From Phycisphaerales bacterium (GTDB lineage: Bacteria > Planctomycetota > Phycisphaerae > Phycisphaerales > UBA1924): DNA of 64,000 nucleotides. Under the pieces are notes generated by a model. It made no database searches and had not been told where the DNA came from. It saw only the letters and a program-made list of their open reading frames with translations. Shown piece after piece: positions 41,212 to 48,490 of this stretch (position 1 is its first letter; each line of letters opens with the position of its first letter). The translations under genes were made by a program, and so were the position numbers. The stretch lies in the NCBI GenBank assembly GCA_028289195.1, contig JANQQR010000024.1, positions 62,001 to 126,000 on the forward strand, written 5' to 3'.

Positions 41212-41244
41212 CGACAACCAGGGAAGGCCGAGAAGGAGCTGCAT

Positions 41245-43437
41245 ATGTGTGCCGCCGCTGCTTCACCCAAGACCACTGGACCCGCCGCCCGAATCCCAGG
41301 GGCGAGGCGTGGTGTCGCCATGCTCCTCGTGCTGATCACGCTCACGGTCGGCACGGTGCTCGCCGCCGCCGCGCTGTCCAGCCGTGACAATTCCTCGGCG
41401 ATCGGCGTCAACGCCGGCACCGTGACGGCCGCTTCGTGGGCCGCCGAGGCCGGCGCCAACGCAGCGCAGTCGATGCTCGAGACGTCGCTCGCGTGGCGCG
41501 CCTCCGGCGACGGCGTCATCCTCCAGGACTTCCCGCTCTCGGGAGCGAGGGTCAACGCGCTGGTCACTGATCTCAACGGCAACCCGCCCGAGATCGATGA
41601 TCGCGAGCTCATCCTCTACTCCACCGCTTCGATCGACCAGCTCGATCACACCGTGGAGCGGCGCATCAGCCTCGCGCTCCCCGGGTCGCTGTTCCAGCCG
41701 ATCGACCCGTTCCTGAGCGAGTTCGCGCTCTTCGCCGAAGACTCGATCAAAATCGAGCAGGGTGCGCGCGTCCGCTCGTTCCCGCACAGCCCCGAGGCCG
41801 ACACGCAGGTGCCGATCAAGATCGGCATCGGATTCGCAAGCTCGGGCAACCTCGACATCTCCGACAACGCCTCCATGCGCGGCGTCGAGTTGTTCGCGGA
41901 CGACGACGCGTCGTCGGCGCTCCTCAACGCCTTCGACGGCGTCGACCCCATCTCCGGCGGCTCGCAGCTGAACCTCGACATCCCGGCCCACCCGTTCATG
42001 CTCCCCTCGGGGTTCGGCAGTCTCACCGATGCGGGCGTCGGCGATCTCACGATCAGGGCCGGCTCTGGCTCGAACGACAATTGGGGCGCCGGCGGCTCCC
42101 AGGACACGATCTTCGCGGACCCTGGTGATCCCGCGCTCGGCGCCGGCCTGGGTGGTGGCTTCGGATTCGCCGCGGCACACACTGCGTCGCTGACGCTCGG
42201 CCAGGGCGCTTCCAGCCGATTCGCGCTGCTCCGTGAGTACCTCGAAGACCTCGCGGCCGGACGCGTCGGTTCAGGCGGGTTCCTGGAGTGGCTGCGAGAA
42301 CGCCTCGGCGGCGGCGGGGGCGGCGGCGAAGAGGAAGACGAGGAGTACGCCACGTACACGCTCCCGCGCTCGGGAACCTACGGCAAGATCGAGATCGAGA
42401 ACGCGGGCGTCCTGATCATCACCTCGGCCAACGGCACCCGCTATCAGATCGACGAGCTGATCGTCGACACCGATGGCGTGGTGCAGATCGTCGGCGAGGT
42501 CGAGCTGTTCATCCAGAACAAGCTGGAGCTCACCCAGGGCTCCACGATCGAGCTGGCCAACAGCGATTCGGCGCTCCGCCTGTACATCGGCGATGACATG
42601 TTCGTGAGCAACTCGGTCATCGGGCTGAGCCGGACGATCGGGCGGAACATCGCGCGCACGGTCGACGACGTCGGAGCGTACGTCGATCCGCGTCGGTGCA
42701 GGATTATGAGCCTCAGCCGCTGGTCCGGCGGGAAGAACAACCCCGACCTCACGATCGACGATCAGTCGCTCGTGCTCGGGTGCCTCCATTCACCGGACGG
42801 GCTCGTCGAGATAAAGAACCACAGCGCGGTGATCGGTCAGATCGTCGCCGGGGATATCGAGATCGAAGACTCCTGCACGTTCTACTACGACCCGACGCTC
42901 GACTCGCGGGCCGGGTATTCCTCGACGAGCGGGCCGATCTACCAGAACGGATCGCCGCTCTCGTCGGTCGTCGCCGGGCTCAACGCCGTGGGAGACACCC
43001 AGGGCGCCGCCGCAGCCGCCTACGAGGTGATCATGGCGATGCGCAACCAGTGGTCGACGTCTCAGCGATGGGAGATCCTCGATTCGACCGATTCCGACGC
43101 TAACAACCCCTCGACCTACGACGGATACAAGATCTACGACCGCGCGGCCGTCGACGGCACCTGGAAGGACTACGACGCGCAGAAGCTCGAGATGCTCAAC
43201 AATGACCCCGTCGATCCCTTGAAGCCGAACGAAGACCCGCTGGCGCTCGAGGTGAAGGAACTCCTCCAGATGGCCGGCGTCTCCGTCGCGGGTTCCTCCG
43301 CCGCGCTGAAGCAGGAAGACCTGGTGCTCCCGACCAGCGGGACGAGCCGCACCCCTTCCGACCGCGTGCGAGGCCGTGTCAACGCGGCATCCGGAAACCG
43401 CGCGGCCCGGACCCTGGAGCGCAAACGTGATCAGTAA
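41245..43437 (+). CDS. Large PilX/GspK-like pilus tip protein
   Basis: A 730-residue protein. The first 20 residues are a basic leader, then RRGVAMLLVLITLTVGTVLAAAALSSRDNSSAIG is a PilX/GspK-type N-terminal helix. ASWAAEAGANAAQSML matches the usual AEAG segment of such proteins. The body to about 660 is beta-rich, with a low-complexity GGGGGGGEEEDEE break near 360 and a stretch of repeated short strands (IEIENAGVLIITSANG, IVGEVELFIQNKLELTQGSTIELANSDSALRLYIG) that looks like a beta-helix. Much larger than GspK (about 320), it may be a surface adhesin at the tip. AAGGAG before ATG 41245 supports the start. It overlaps the next gene. Confidence 0.83.
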   Translation: MCAAAASPKTTGPAARIPGARRGVAMLLVLITLTVGTVLAAAALSSRDNSSAIGVNAGTVTAASWAAEAGANAAQSMLETSLAWRASGDGVILQDFPLSGARVNALVTDLNGNPPEIDDRELILYSTASIDQLDHTVERRISLALPGSLFQPIDPFLSEFALFAEDSIKIEQGARVRSFPHSPEADTQVPIKIGIGFASSGNLDISDNASMRGVELFADDDASSALLNAFDGVDPISGGSQLNLDIPAHPFMLPSGFGSLTDAGVGDLTIRAGSGSNDNWGAGGSQDTIFADPGDPALGAGLGGGFGFAAAHTASLTLGQGASSRFALLREYLEDLAAGRVGSGGFLEWLRERLGGGGGGGEEEDEEYATYTLPRSGTYGKIEIENAGVLIITSANGTRYQIDELIVDTDGVVQIVGEVELFIQNKLELTQGSTIELANSDSALRLYIGDDMFVSNSVIGLSRTIGRNIARTVDDVGAYVDPRRCRIMSLSRWSGGKNNPDLTIDDQSLVLGCLHSPDGLVEIKNHSAVIGQIVAGDIEIEDSCTFYYDPTLDSRAGYSSTSGPIYQNGSPLSSVVAGLNAVGDTQGAAAAAYEVIMAMRNQWSTSQRWEILDSTDSDANNPSTYDGYKIYDRAAVDGTWKDYDAQKLEMLNNDPVDPLKPNEDPLALEVKELLQMAGVSVAGSSAALKQEDLVLPTSGTSRTPSDRVRGRVNAASGNRAARTLERKRDQ

Positions 43438-43963
43438 CCGGCCGCGCTCCCGCGCACCGCGCGGGCTGACCATCATCGACGTCATGATCACGCTGAGCGT
43501 GATGGCCATCGTCACGGCCATCGCCCTGCCGGCGCTCGGTCCCAACGACTCGCTCAAGCTCGTCTCGGCCGCGACCATCCTCGCGTCCGATCTCGAGTAC
43601 GCCCAGAGCGAATCGATCGCGTCTCCGTCCGATCCCGTGCTCGTGCGCGTCGACGCCGCCGGCGATCAGTACTGGCTTGCGCGCGCATCGGCGCCCGACA
43701 CGCCGATCATGCGCCCGCTCTCGAGCGAGGCCGACCCCTCGTCCGATGCCTACCTCACCGAGTACGGCGACGGCAGGGCGATCTTCCTCGACGGGATCGA
43801 GATCGAGCTCCTGGGCGCAGATGGGGGAAGCGGCGATCTGCAGTTCGACGCCTTCGGACGCCTCGATCGTCTCTCCAACGCCGATATCCGCCTTTCGAAC
43901 GAGTCGGACGGCCTTTCCGTCCGGATAAGCGCCAGCACGGGTGCAGTCTCGATCGTCGAATAG
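43427..43963 (+). CDS. GspH/FimT-like pseudopilin
   Basis: A 178-residue prepilin-like protein. VISNRPRSRAPRG is the leader; LTIIDVMITLSVMAIVTAIALPAL is the pilin helix. The mature position 5 is Asp instead of the near-universal Glu. The globular part has SAATILASDLEYAQSESIA, as in GspH/FimT, followed by strands (DPVLVRVDAAGDQYWLAR) and a C-terminal LQFDAFGRLD. GTG 43427 starts inside the previous gene with GGAG eight bases upstream; the longer frame is less likely. With the three preceding genes it completes an H-I-J-K-like set in the order I, J, K, H. Confidence 0.83.
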   Translation: MISNRPRSRAPRGLTIIDVMITLSVMAIVTAIALPALGPNDSLKLVSAATILASDLEYAQSESIASPSDPVLVRVDAAGDQYWLARASAPDTPIMRPLSSEADPSSDAYLTEYGDGRAIFLDGIEIELLGADGGSGDLQFDAFGRLDRLSNADIRLSNESDGLSVRISASTGAVSIVE

Positions 43964-44043
43964 GCGAAAACCCCCGTAACGCATGGTGAGTGGCTCCTAA
44001 CAATGTGTCGAGGCGCGGGCCTCGCAGTGATCGGAGGCCTCCT

Positions 44044-45264
44044 GTGCCGAAGCCATCGCAGCGAAACAGGCCGAAGCGGAAGAGCGCGACGAGTCGTCGC
44101 CACACCAGCGCCATCGCCGCCGCCGGCGCGGCCCTGACCATCGCCACCTCACCGCTGCTCGCGCAGGAGAGCATCGTCAACGAGCCCAGCCGATGGCTCG
44201 CAGCCGTCACCCACGTCAGCGATTCCGCCGAGTCGCTCGCCGCGTCGTTGGCCGGGGTCTGGAACGGCATGACCGTGCGCGCCGAAGAACGCCTGGCCGA
44301 ATCCCTTGGTGTGTTCGTGCTCAAACGTCAGGCTGCGCCGGACCAGGACGCGCCGGGTTGGGACCGCGCGGGAACTCGCCTCCCCGAGCAGGTGGTGCTC
44401 CTGATCCACGGGCTCGACGACCCGGGAACGATCTGGACCGACCTCGCGCCCGCGCTCGACCAGCAGGGTCACGAGGTCGTGCGCTTCGAGTACCGCAACG
44501 ACCAGCCCATCGCTCGCAGCGCCGACTCGCTCTGGGAGGCGCTCGTCGACCTCCGCGCTCGTGGCGTCCACCGTGTCGACATCGTCGCCCACTCAATGGG
44601 TGGTCTCGTTGCGCGCGACGTGCTCACACGTCCCTCGCTCTACAACGGCAGCACGACGGGGCACGACGACGCCCCGCGCGTCGGGCGCCTCATAATGATC
44701 GGCACGCCGAACGACGGCAGCGAGCTCGCCCGCCTCCGCGGCATCATGGAATGGCGCGACCTGGCGATCCGCTGGGCGTCCGCCGAGGACCGGTGGGACC
44801 TCTCCCACCTCGCCGCCTGCATCGTCGATGGCAGCGGCGAAGCCGGCACCGACCTCCTCCCCGGCTCTGAATTCCTGACCGATCTGAACGGACGCCCGCT
44901 GCCGCGCGATGTCCATCTGACAACGATCATCGGGCGCGCCGGCGCTGAACCCGGCGGCAGCATCGGCTGGACCGGCGCCGCGGTGATCGCCGACGCGGTC
45001 CTCGGGACCGAGCGCGCGACCGGCATCAAGACGTCTCTGGAGTCGATCGCGTCGCTGCTGGGCGACGGCGCCGTGTCGTCGTACTCGGCCACCCTGGACG
45101 GCGTCGACGATGTGGTCTATTTCGGCGCCGACCACCGCTCGCTGGTCCGGAACGTTTCCGCGATGCAGACAGCCAAACGTCTGGTCGGGAGAGACAGCGA
45201 GACGCCGCCGGCGTTCCAGCCGATCTTCGAGCGTCTGGCCGAGTCCACGGAGTCTGCGCGCTAG
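44044..45264 (+). CDS. Exported alpha/beta-hydrolase, lipase-like
   Basis: A 406-residue protein with a basic N terminus, then a hydrophobic segment ending SPLLAQ (about residue 40), likely a signal peptide. LPEQVVLLIHGLDDPGTIWTDLAPAL carries the oxyanion HG motif, and DIVAHSMGGLVARDVL the nucleophile elbow GHS-like AHSMG (Ser near residue 184). LIMIGTPNDGSELA is the typical PGAP1/lipase post-elbow strand. The acid and His are not fixed, but VYFGADHRSLV near residue 360 is a good His candidate. GGAGG six bases before GTG 44044 selects that start. It lies just behind the pseudopilin genes, and a type II system often exports such lipases; that link is inferred. Confidence 0.85.
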   Translation: MPKPSQRNRPKRKSATSRRHTSAIAAAGAALTIATSPLLAQESIVNEPSRWLAAVTHVSDSAESLAASLAGVWNGMTVRAEERLAESLGVFVLKRQAAPDQDAPGWDRAGTRLPEQVVLLIHGLDDPGTIWTDLAPALDQQGHEVVRFEYRNDQPIARSADSLWEALVDLRARGVHRVDIVAHSMGGLVARDVLTRPSLYNGSTTGHDDAPRVGRLIMIGTPNDGSELARLRGIMEWRDLAIRWASAEDRWDLSHLAACIVDGSGEAGTDLLPGSEFLTDLNGRPLPRDVHLTTIIGRAGAEPGGSIGWTGAAVIADAVLGTERATGIKTSLESIASLLGDGAVSSYSATLDGVDDVVYFGADHRSLVRNVSAMQTAKRLVGRDSETPPAFQPIFERLAESTESAR

Positions 45265-45281
45265 CGGATCCGCCGGGTCGG

Positions 45282-45287
45282 TATCCT
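45282..45287 (+). promoter_or_regulatory. -10 box (TATCCT) of leaderless nuclease-like gene
   Basis: TATCCT is nine bases before ATG 45297, without a ribosome site. Confidence 0.5.
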
Positions 45288-45296
45288 CGGTCCGTC

Positions 45297-45857
45297 ATGG
45301 CCCAGCGCCGCCACCACTACGAGCGCGCATTCGAAGAGCACCTGCGCCGGCGCCGCATCCCCTACATCGCCGTGCACGAGGGGCGCAAGGCGCTCCTCCC
45401 GCTCGGGATCTCCAGCGGCGAGACCGACTCTCTCAAGTCCTTCGACTTCGTCGTCCACGCCGAGCACGCCAACCTGCTCGTCGACATCAAGGGGCGCCGC
45501 CTCGCGCCCGCCCGTGATGCGATCATCGCGTCGCGCCCTCGGTCGCTCCAGACCTGGGCCACCCGCGACGACCTGCGTTCGCTCAGGCGATGGCAGGAGC
45601 TGTGCGGCGAGCGGTTCATCCCGATGCTCGTGTTCCTCTACGCTTCCCCGCTCCAGCCCGCCGACGGCCACTTCGCCGAGGTGTTCGAATACCAGGGCAC
45701 GTGGTACGCGATCCGGGCGATCACGGTCGACGCGTACGAGCGTCACATGAAAGAACGAAGCAAGAGGTGGGGCACGGTCGATCTGGCGCGGGACGATTTC
45801 GAGCGCCTCTGCGAGCGAATACTGGAACCCGCGGTCCCGGCGGGCGTCCACCACTGA
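45297..45857 (+). CDS. PD-(D/E)XK-like protein with HYE-x-AF N terminus, unknown
   Basis: A 186-residue protein. It opens with RRHHYERAFEEHLRRRRIPYIAVHEGRKAL, then SLKSFDFVVHAEHANLLVDIKGRRL: an Asp in a strand, a hydrophobic strand and D-x-K, the arrangement of PD-(D/E)XK nucleases such as Holliday-junction resolvases and VRR-NUC proteins. RSLQTWATRDDLRSLRRWQELCG and FIPMLVFLYA follow, consistent with the core helices and strands. Tyr and Trp are plentiful at the end. No restriction or repair partner is adjacent. Nuclease activity is an inference from motif form; I recall similar sequences in planctomycete genomes but cannot verify that here. Confidence 0.6.
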   Translation: MAQRRHHYERAFEEHLRRRRIPYIAVHEGRKALLPLGISSGETDSLKSFDFVVHAEHANLLVDIKGRRLAPARDAIIASRPRSLQTWATRDDLRSLRRWQELCGERFIPMLVFLYASPLQPADGHFAEVFEYQGTWYAIRAITVDAYERHMKERSKRWGTVDLARDDFERLCERILEPAVPAGVHH

Positions 45858-45884
45858 GCTGAATCCCCATCGGGCCTCCGGTTC

Positions 45885-45913
45885 TTTACCCCCCGGCCCG
45901 GGTTCTCTATTGT
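45885..45913 (+). promoter_or_regulatory. Promoter of leaderless small membrane-protein gene
   Basis: TTTACC (45885-45890), a 17-base spacer and TATTGT (45908-45913); TATTGT is six bases before ATG 45920, placing the transcript start at the codon. Confidence 0.55.
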
Positions 45914-45919
45914 TGAGCT

Positions 45920-46168
45920 ATGGCCACCAGACCACGAATCACCGCTGCCGCCCTCGCCGCCGCCGGAATGCTGGCGATCGGATCGAGCGCCGCAGCGCAG
46001 AACTTCGGCGGCACCACCGGCGGCGCCCAGACGGAGGCCCCGGCCCCGCCCAATCCCGAGGCGCCCGGATCCCCGGGCTTCCCGGCGACGTACGCCCTCT
46101 TCGGGCTCGTCGCGCTGATCACCCTCGGGCTGGTCGTGATGCCGAGCCGGAGAACCCACGACGACTGA
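45920..46168 (+). CDS. Small exported protein with C-terminal membrane anchor
   Basis: An 82-residue protein: signal peptide ITAAALAAAGMLAIGSSAAAQ (cleavage near residue 27), a proline-rich linker (APAPPNPEAPGSPGFP) and one hydrophobic helix (YALFGLVALITLGLVVMP) followed by a basic cytoplasmic-type end SRRTHDD. It is the first of three short envelope genes upstream of the PSP1 gene. No family recognised. Confidence 0.7.
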   Translation: MATRPRITAAALAAAGMLAIGSSAAAQNFGGTTGGAQTEAPAPPNPEAPGSPGFPATYALFGLVALITLGLVVMPSRRTHDD

Positions 46169-46214
46169 GCCATCCCGGGCACCCCGGTGCGCAGCGGCTC
46201 CAGGAGATCATGCG

Positions 46215-46520
46215 ATGCTCAACAAGAGGTACAGAGCACTCATAGCGCTCAACTGCGCGCTGCTCTGCGTGCTCGGCCTGATCGTGCTCGTGCCCGGCGA
46301 GGCCGAAGCCCAGCAGGCGGGCGCCCGTCCCGCGGGCCAGTACGCCATCGTCGCCGGGCGGATCCAGGGCCGCACCGCCGATGCGCTCTACGTGCTCGAC
46401 GCGTCCAACCGCGAGCTCATGGCGCTCTCGTGGGACGGCAGCCGCCGGCGCTACGTCGTCATCGGCTACAACAACTTCGGTCGCGACCAGGACCGCATCG
46501 ACGGTGTGAGGAACCGCTGA
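46215..46520 (+). CDS. Small exported protein, unknown
   Basis: A 101-residue protein with a signal anchor (YRALIALNCALLCVLGLIVLVPG, Ala-rich end EAEAQQ as cleavage site) and a compact mature part of about 60 residues with strand-rich segments YAIVAGRIQGRTADALYVLDASNRELMALSWD and RRYVVIGYNNFGRD. The regular strand pattern suggests a small beta-propeller-like or beta-barrel unit. It is followed one base after its stop by the next gene (ATG 46522), so the two are co-translated. No family recognised. Confidence 0.7.
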   Translation: MLNKRYRALIALNCALLCVLGLIVLVPGEAEAQQAGARPAGQYAIVAGRIQGRTADALYVLDASNRELMALSWDGSRRRYVVIGYNNFGRDQDRIDGVRNR

Positions 46521-46521
46521 T

Positions 46522-46869
46522 ATGCAATCCAACGAAACCACCCAAGCCAGCAGAGGCTCCGGCGAGCAGTTCAGCCCGGGCATCGCCGCCCTGTGGGCCA
46601 GCGCGTTCGTCATCATCGCGATGATCATCACCCAGGCCGGCAGCGTCGTCGGGGGCAACCAGGCCCACGCCACCATGGAGGCCGAGATCCTCTCGCTCCG
46701 CATGCTCATCTCCCGCGCCAACACCGACGAGATGATCCTGACGATCCTGAACAACCAGAACGAGACGATCACCGCCTACGGCGTCCGCAACCAGCGCGAC
46801 CTCGAGGCGCTCGATGTCCGCAGCCTCGCCGACATCTTCCGCGAGGCCGCCGCGGCCTCCGGCAAGTAG
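46522..46869 (+). CDS. Small single-helix membrane protein with coiled-coil domain
   Basis: A 115-residue protein with a polar N terminus, one membrane helix (GIAALWASAFVIIAMIITQAGSVVGG) and a C-terminal helical segment with an EAEILSLRMLIS heptad-like pattern and LADIFREAAAASG. It is almost contiguous with the preceding exported protein gene and may form a complex with it. GTGAGGAACCGC upstream contains GAGG about nine bases before the ATG. Function unknown. Confidence 0.7.
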   Translation: MQSNETTQASRGSGEQFSPGIAALWASAFVIIAMIITQAGSVVGGNQAHATMEAEILSLRMLISRANTDEMILTILNNQNETITAYGVRNQRDLEALDVRSLADIFREAAAASGK

Positions 46870-47017
46870 CCGGCCTGATCCAGACTTCCTTCGTGTCTGA
46901 GCCGCGAGGCGGGCCGAGCGCCACGCGGTCTTAAGAACCCCCACTCGGCGACAGCGCAACCACCGACCCGCGCCCAGCGCGTGGGACGGGTCCGCGCCGA
47001 TCGCGAAGGAAGCCTCC

Positions 47018-48448
47018 ATGTCCATCATGCCCCTGCCTCAGTTCGAGGCGGACCTCAAGGCCGACCAGGAGGCGTACGAGAAGCTCACGCCGCCCAAGAC
47101 GCTCGTCGTCCGGTTCGGCGCGATGCGCCACATCGCCGAGTACCCCTACAAGGGAGACATCACCCCCGGCTGCGGCACAAAGCTCGTCGTCCGCACCCAC
47201 CGGGGCGTCGAGATGGCCGAGATGCTCACGAGCACCTGCCCCAACGCGGGCTGCTCGAAGAGCCTCAGCCGCAAGGAGATGCTCGAGTACATCGAGAACT
47301 CCGGAGCCTCGGAGTACCCCTTCTTCGAAGACGGACGCGTGCTCAGGGTCGCCACCGCCCAGGACATGGCAGAGCAATCCAAGCTCGACGCCGAGCGCCC
47401 GGCGATGCTCAAGACCGCCCAGCGCCTCGCCGGCGAGCACCGCCTCCAGATGAAGTTCGTCGAAGCCGAGCCCATCCTCGGGGGCAACCGCCTGCTCTTC
47501 TACTTCACGGCCGAAGACCGGATCGATTTCCGCACGCTCGTCCAGGAGATGGCCAGGGAGTTCTCGACGCGCATCGAACTCCGCCAGGTCGGCGCACGCG
47601 ACGAAGCCCGCCTCATCGCTGACTACGAACGCTGCGGCCAGCACTGCTGCTGCAAGCAGTTCCTCAAGGTGCTCAAGCCGGTCTCCATGCGCAGCGCCAA
47701 GGTCCAGAAGGCGACGCTCGACCCCCTCAAGATCAGCGGGCGCTGCGGGCGACTCATGTGCTGCCTCCGCTACGAAGACGAGAACTACAGCACGCTCGTC
47801 AAGCGACTCCCGAAGATGAAGAAACGCGTCGGCACGCCCGACGGGCCCGGGATGGTCGTCGATCGCCAGATCCTCACCCAGCTCGTCCTCGTCCGCCTCG
47901 AGCACGACAACAAGCAGCAGGCCTACCCCGTCGAAGAGCTCTGCCCGCCCGACGAGGCGCCCGATCCCACCAAGCGCGACCCCATGCGCGGCATGCCCGC
48001 GCGCGAAGCCAGGGAACGCTCCGGCTCGCGCCGAGGAAAGCCCAAGGCCGATCGCCAGGACGCCTACCGAGAGCGCTCCCAGAAAGAGCAAGGCGAAGGA
48101 GCAGAAGCCAGGACCGGCGAGAAGCCCGAGCGCACCGGACGCAAGCGCCGCCGGCGCCGCGGCAAGGGCAAGGGCGGACCCGGCGAATCCCAGCCCGGCC
48201 AGCAGCCCTCGGGTGCCCAGACCGAGGGTGACCGCACCGCTCCCGCCGGGGAGTCGCGCCGCAGCGATTCCGGAGAGAAGCCGTCGGGCGAGGGACGCAA
48301 GCGCGGCAGGCGTGGCGGACGCAGGCGCAAACGCCGAGGCGGCAGCGGCGGGGGTGGGGGCGCCGAAGGCACGGGCGGAAGCGGCGGAGGCGGCGGAGGA
48401 AGCCCGGGCGGCCCGGGCTCGTCGGGCTCAGGTGACGCCGGCTCCTAG
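47018..48448 (+). CDS. PSP1-domain protein (RicT/YaaT-like) with long basic Gly/Arg tail
   Basis: A 476-residue protein. Residues 25-320 match the PSP1 family: VVRFGAMRHIAEYPY, CGTKLVVRTHRGVE, DYERCGQHCCCKQFLKVLKPVSMRSAK and the strongly conserved KISGRCGRLMCCLRYE, with the many cysteines that in Bacillus RicT contribute Fe-S clusters. RicT with RicA and RicF promotes RNA processing by RNase Y. The last 150 residues are a disordered tail of Arg/Lys/Gly/Ser (GRKRRRRRGKGKGG, RRGGRRRKRRGGSGGGG) of the RNA-binding RGG type, which the Bacillus protein lacks. AAGGAAG before the ATG supports the start. RicA/RicF partners are not seen. Confidence 0.87.
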   Translation: MSIMPLPQFEADLKADQEAYEKLTPPKTLVVRFGAMRHIAEYPYKGDITPGCGTKLVVRTHRGVEMAEMLTSTCPNAGCSKSLSRKEMLEYIENSGASEYPFFEDGRVLRVATAQDMAEQSKLDAERPAMLKTAQRLAGEHRLQMKFVEAEPILGGNRLLFYFTAEDRIDFRTLVQEMAREFSTRIELRQVGARDEARLIADYERCGQHCCCKQFLKVLKPVSMRSAKVQKATLDPLKISGRCGRLMCCLRYEDENYSTLVKRLPKMKKRVGTPDGPGMVVDRQILTQLVLVRLEHDNKQQAYPVEELCPPDEAPDPTKRDPMRGMPAREARERSGSRRGKPKADRQDAYRERSQKEQGEGAEARTGEKPERTGRKRRRRRGKGKGGPGESQPGQQPSGAQTEGDRTAPAGESRRSDSGEKPSGEGRKRGRRGGRRRKRRGGSGGGGGAEGTGGSGGGGGGSPGGPGSSGSGDAGS

Positions 48449-48475
48449 CCGATCTTCCGCAGAGTCCTTCCCCGC

Positions 48476-48481
48476 TATCGT
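48476..48481 (+). promoter_or_regulatory. -10 box (TATCGT) of leaderless lepB
   Basis: TATCGT is nine bases before ATG 48491, with no ribosome site. Confidence 0.5.
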
Positions 48482-48490
48482 GTCCCCCGC

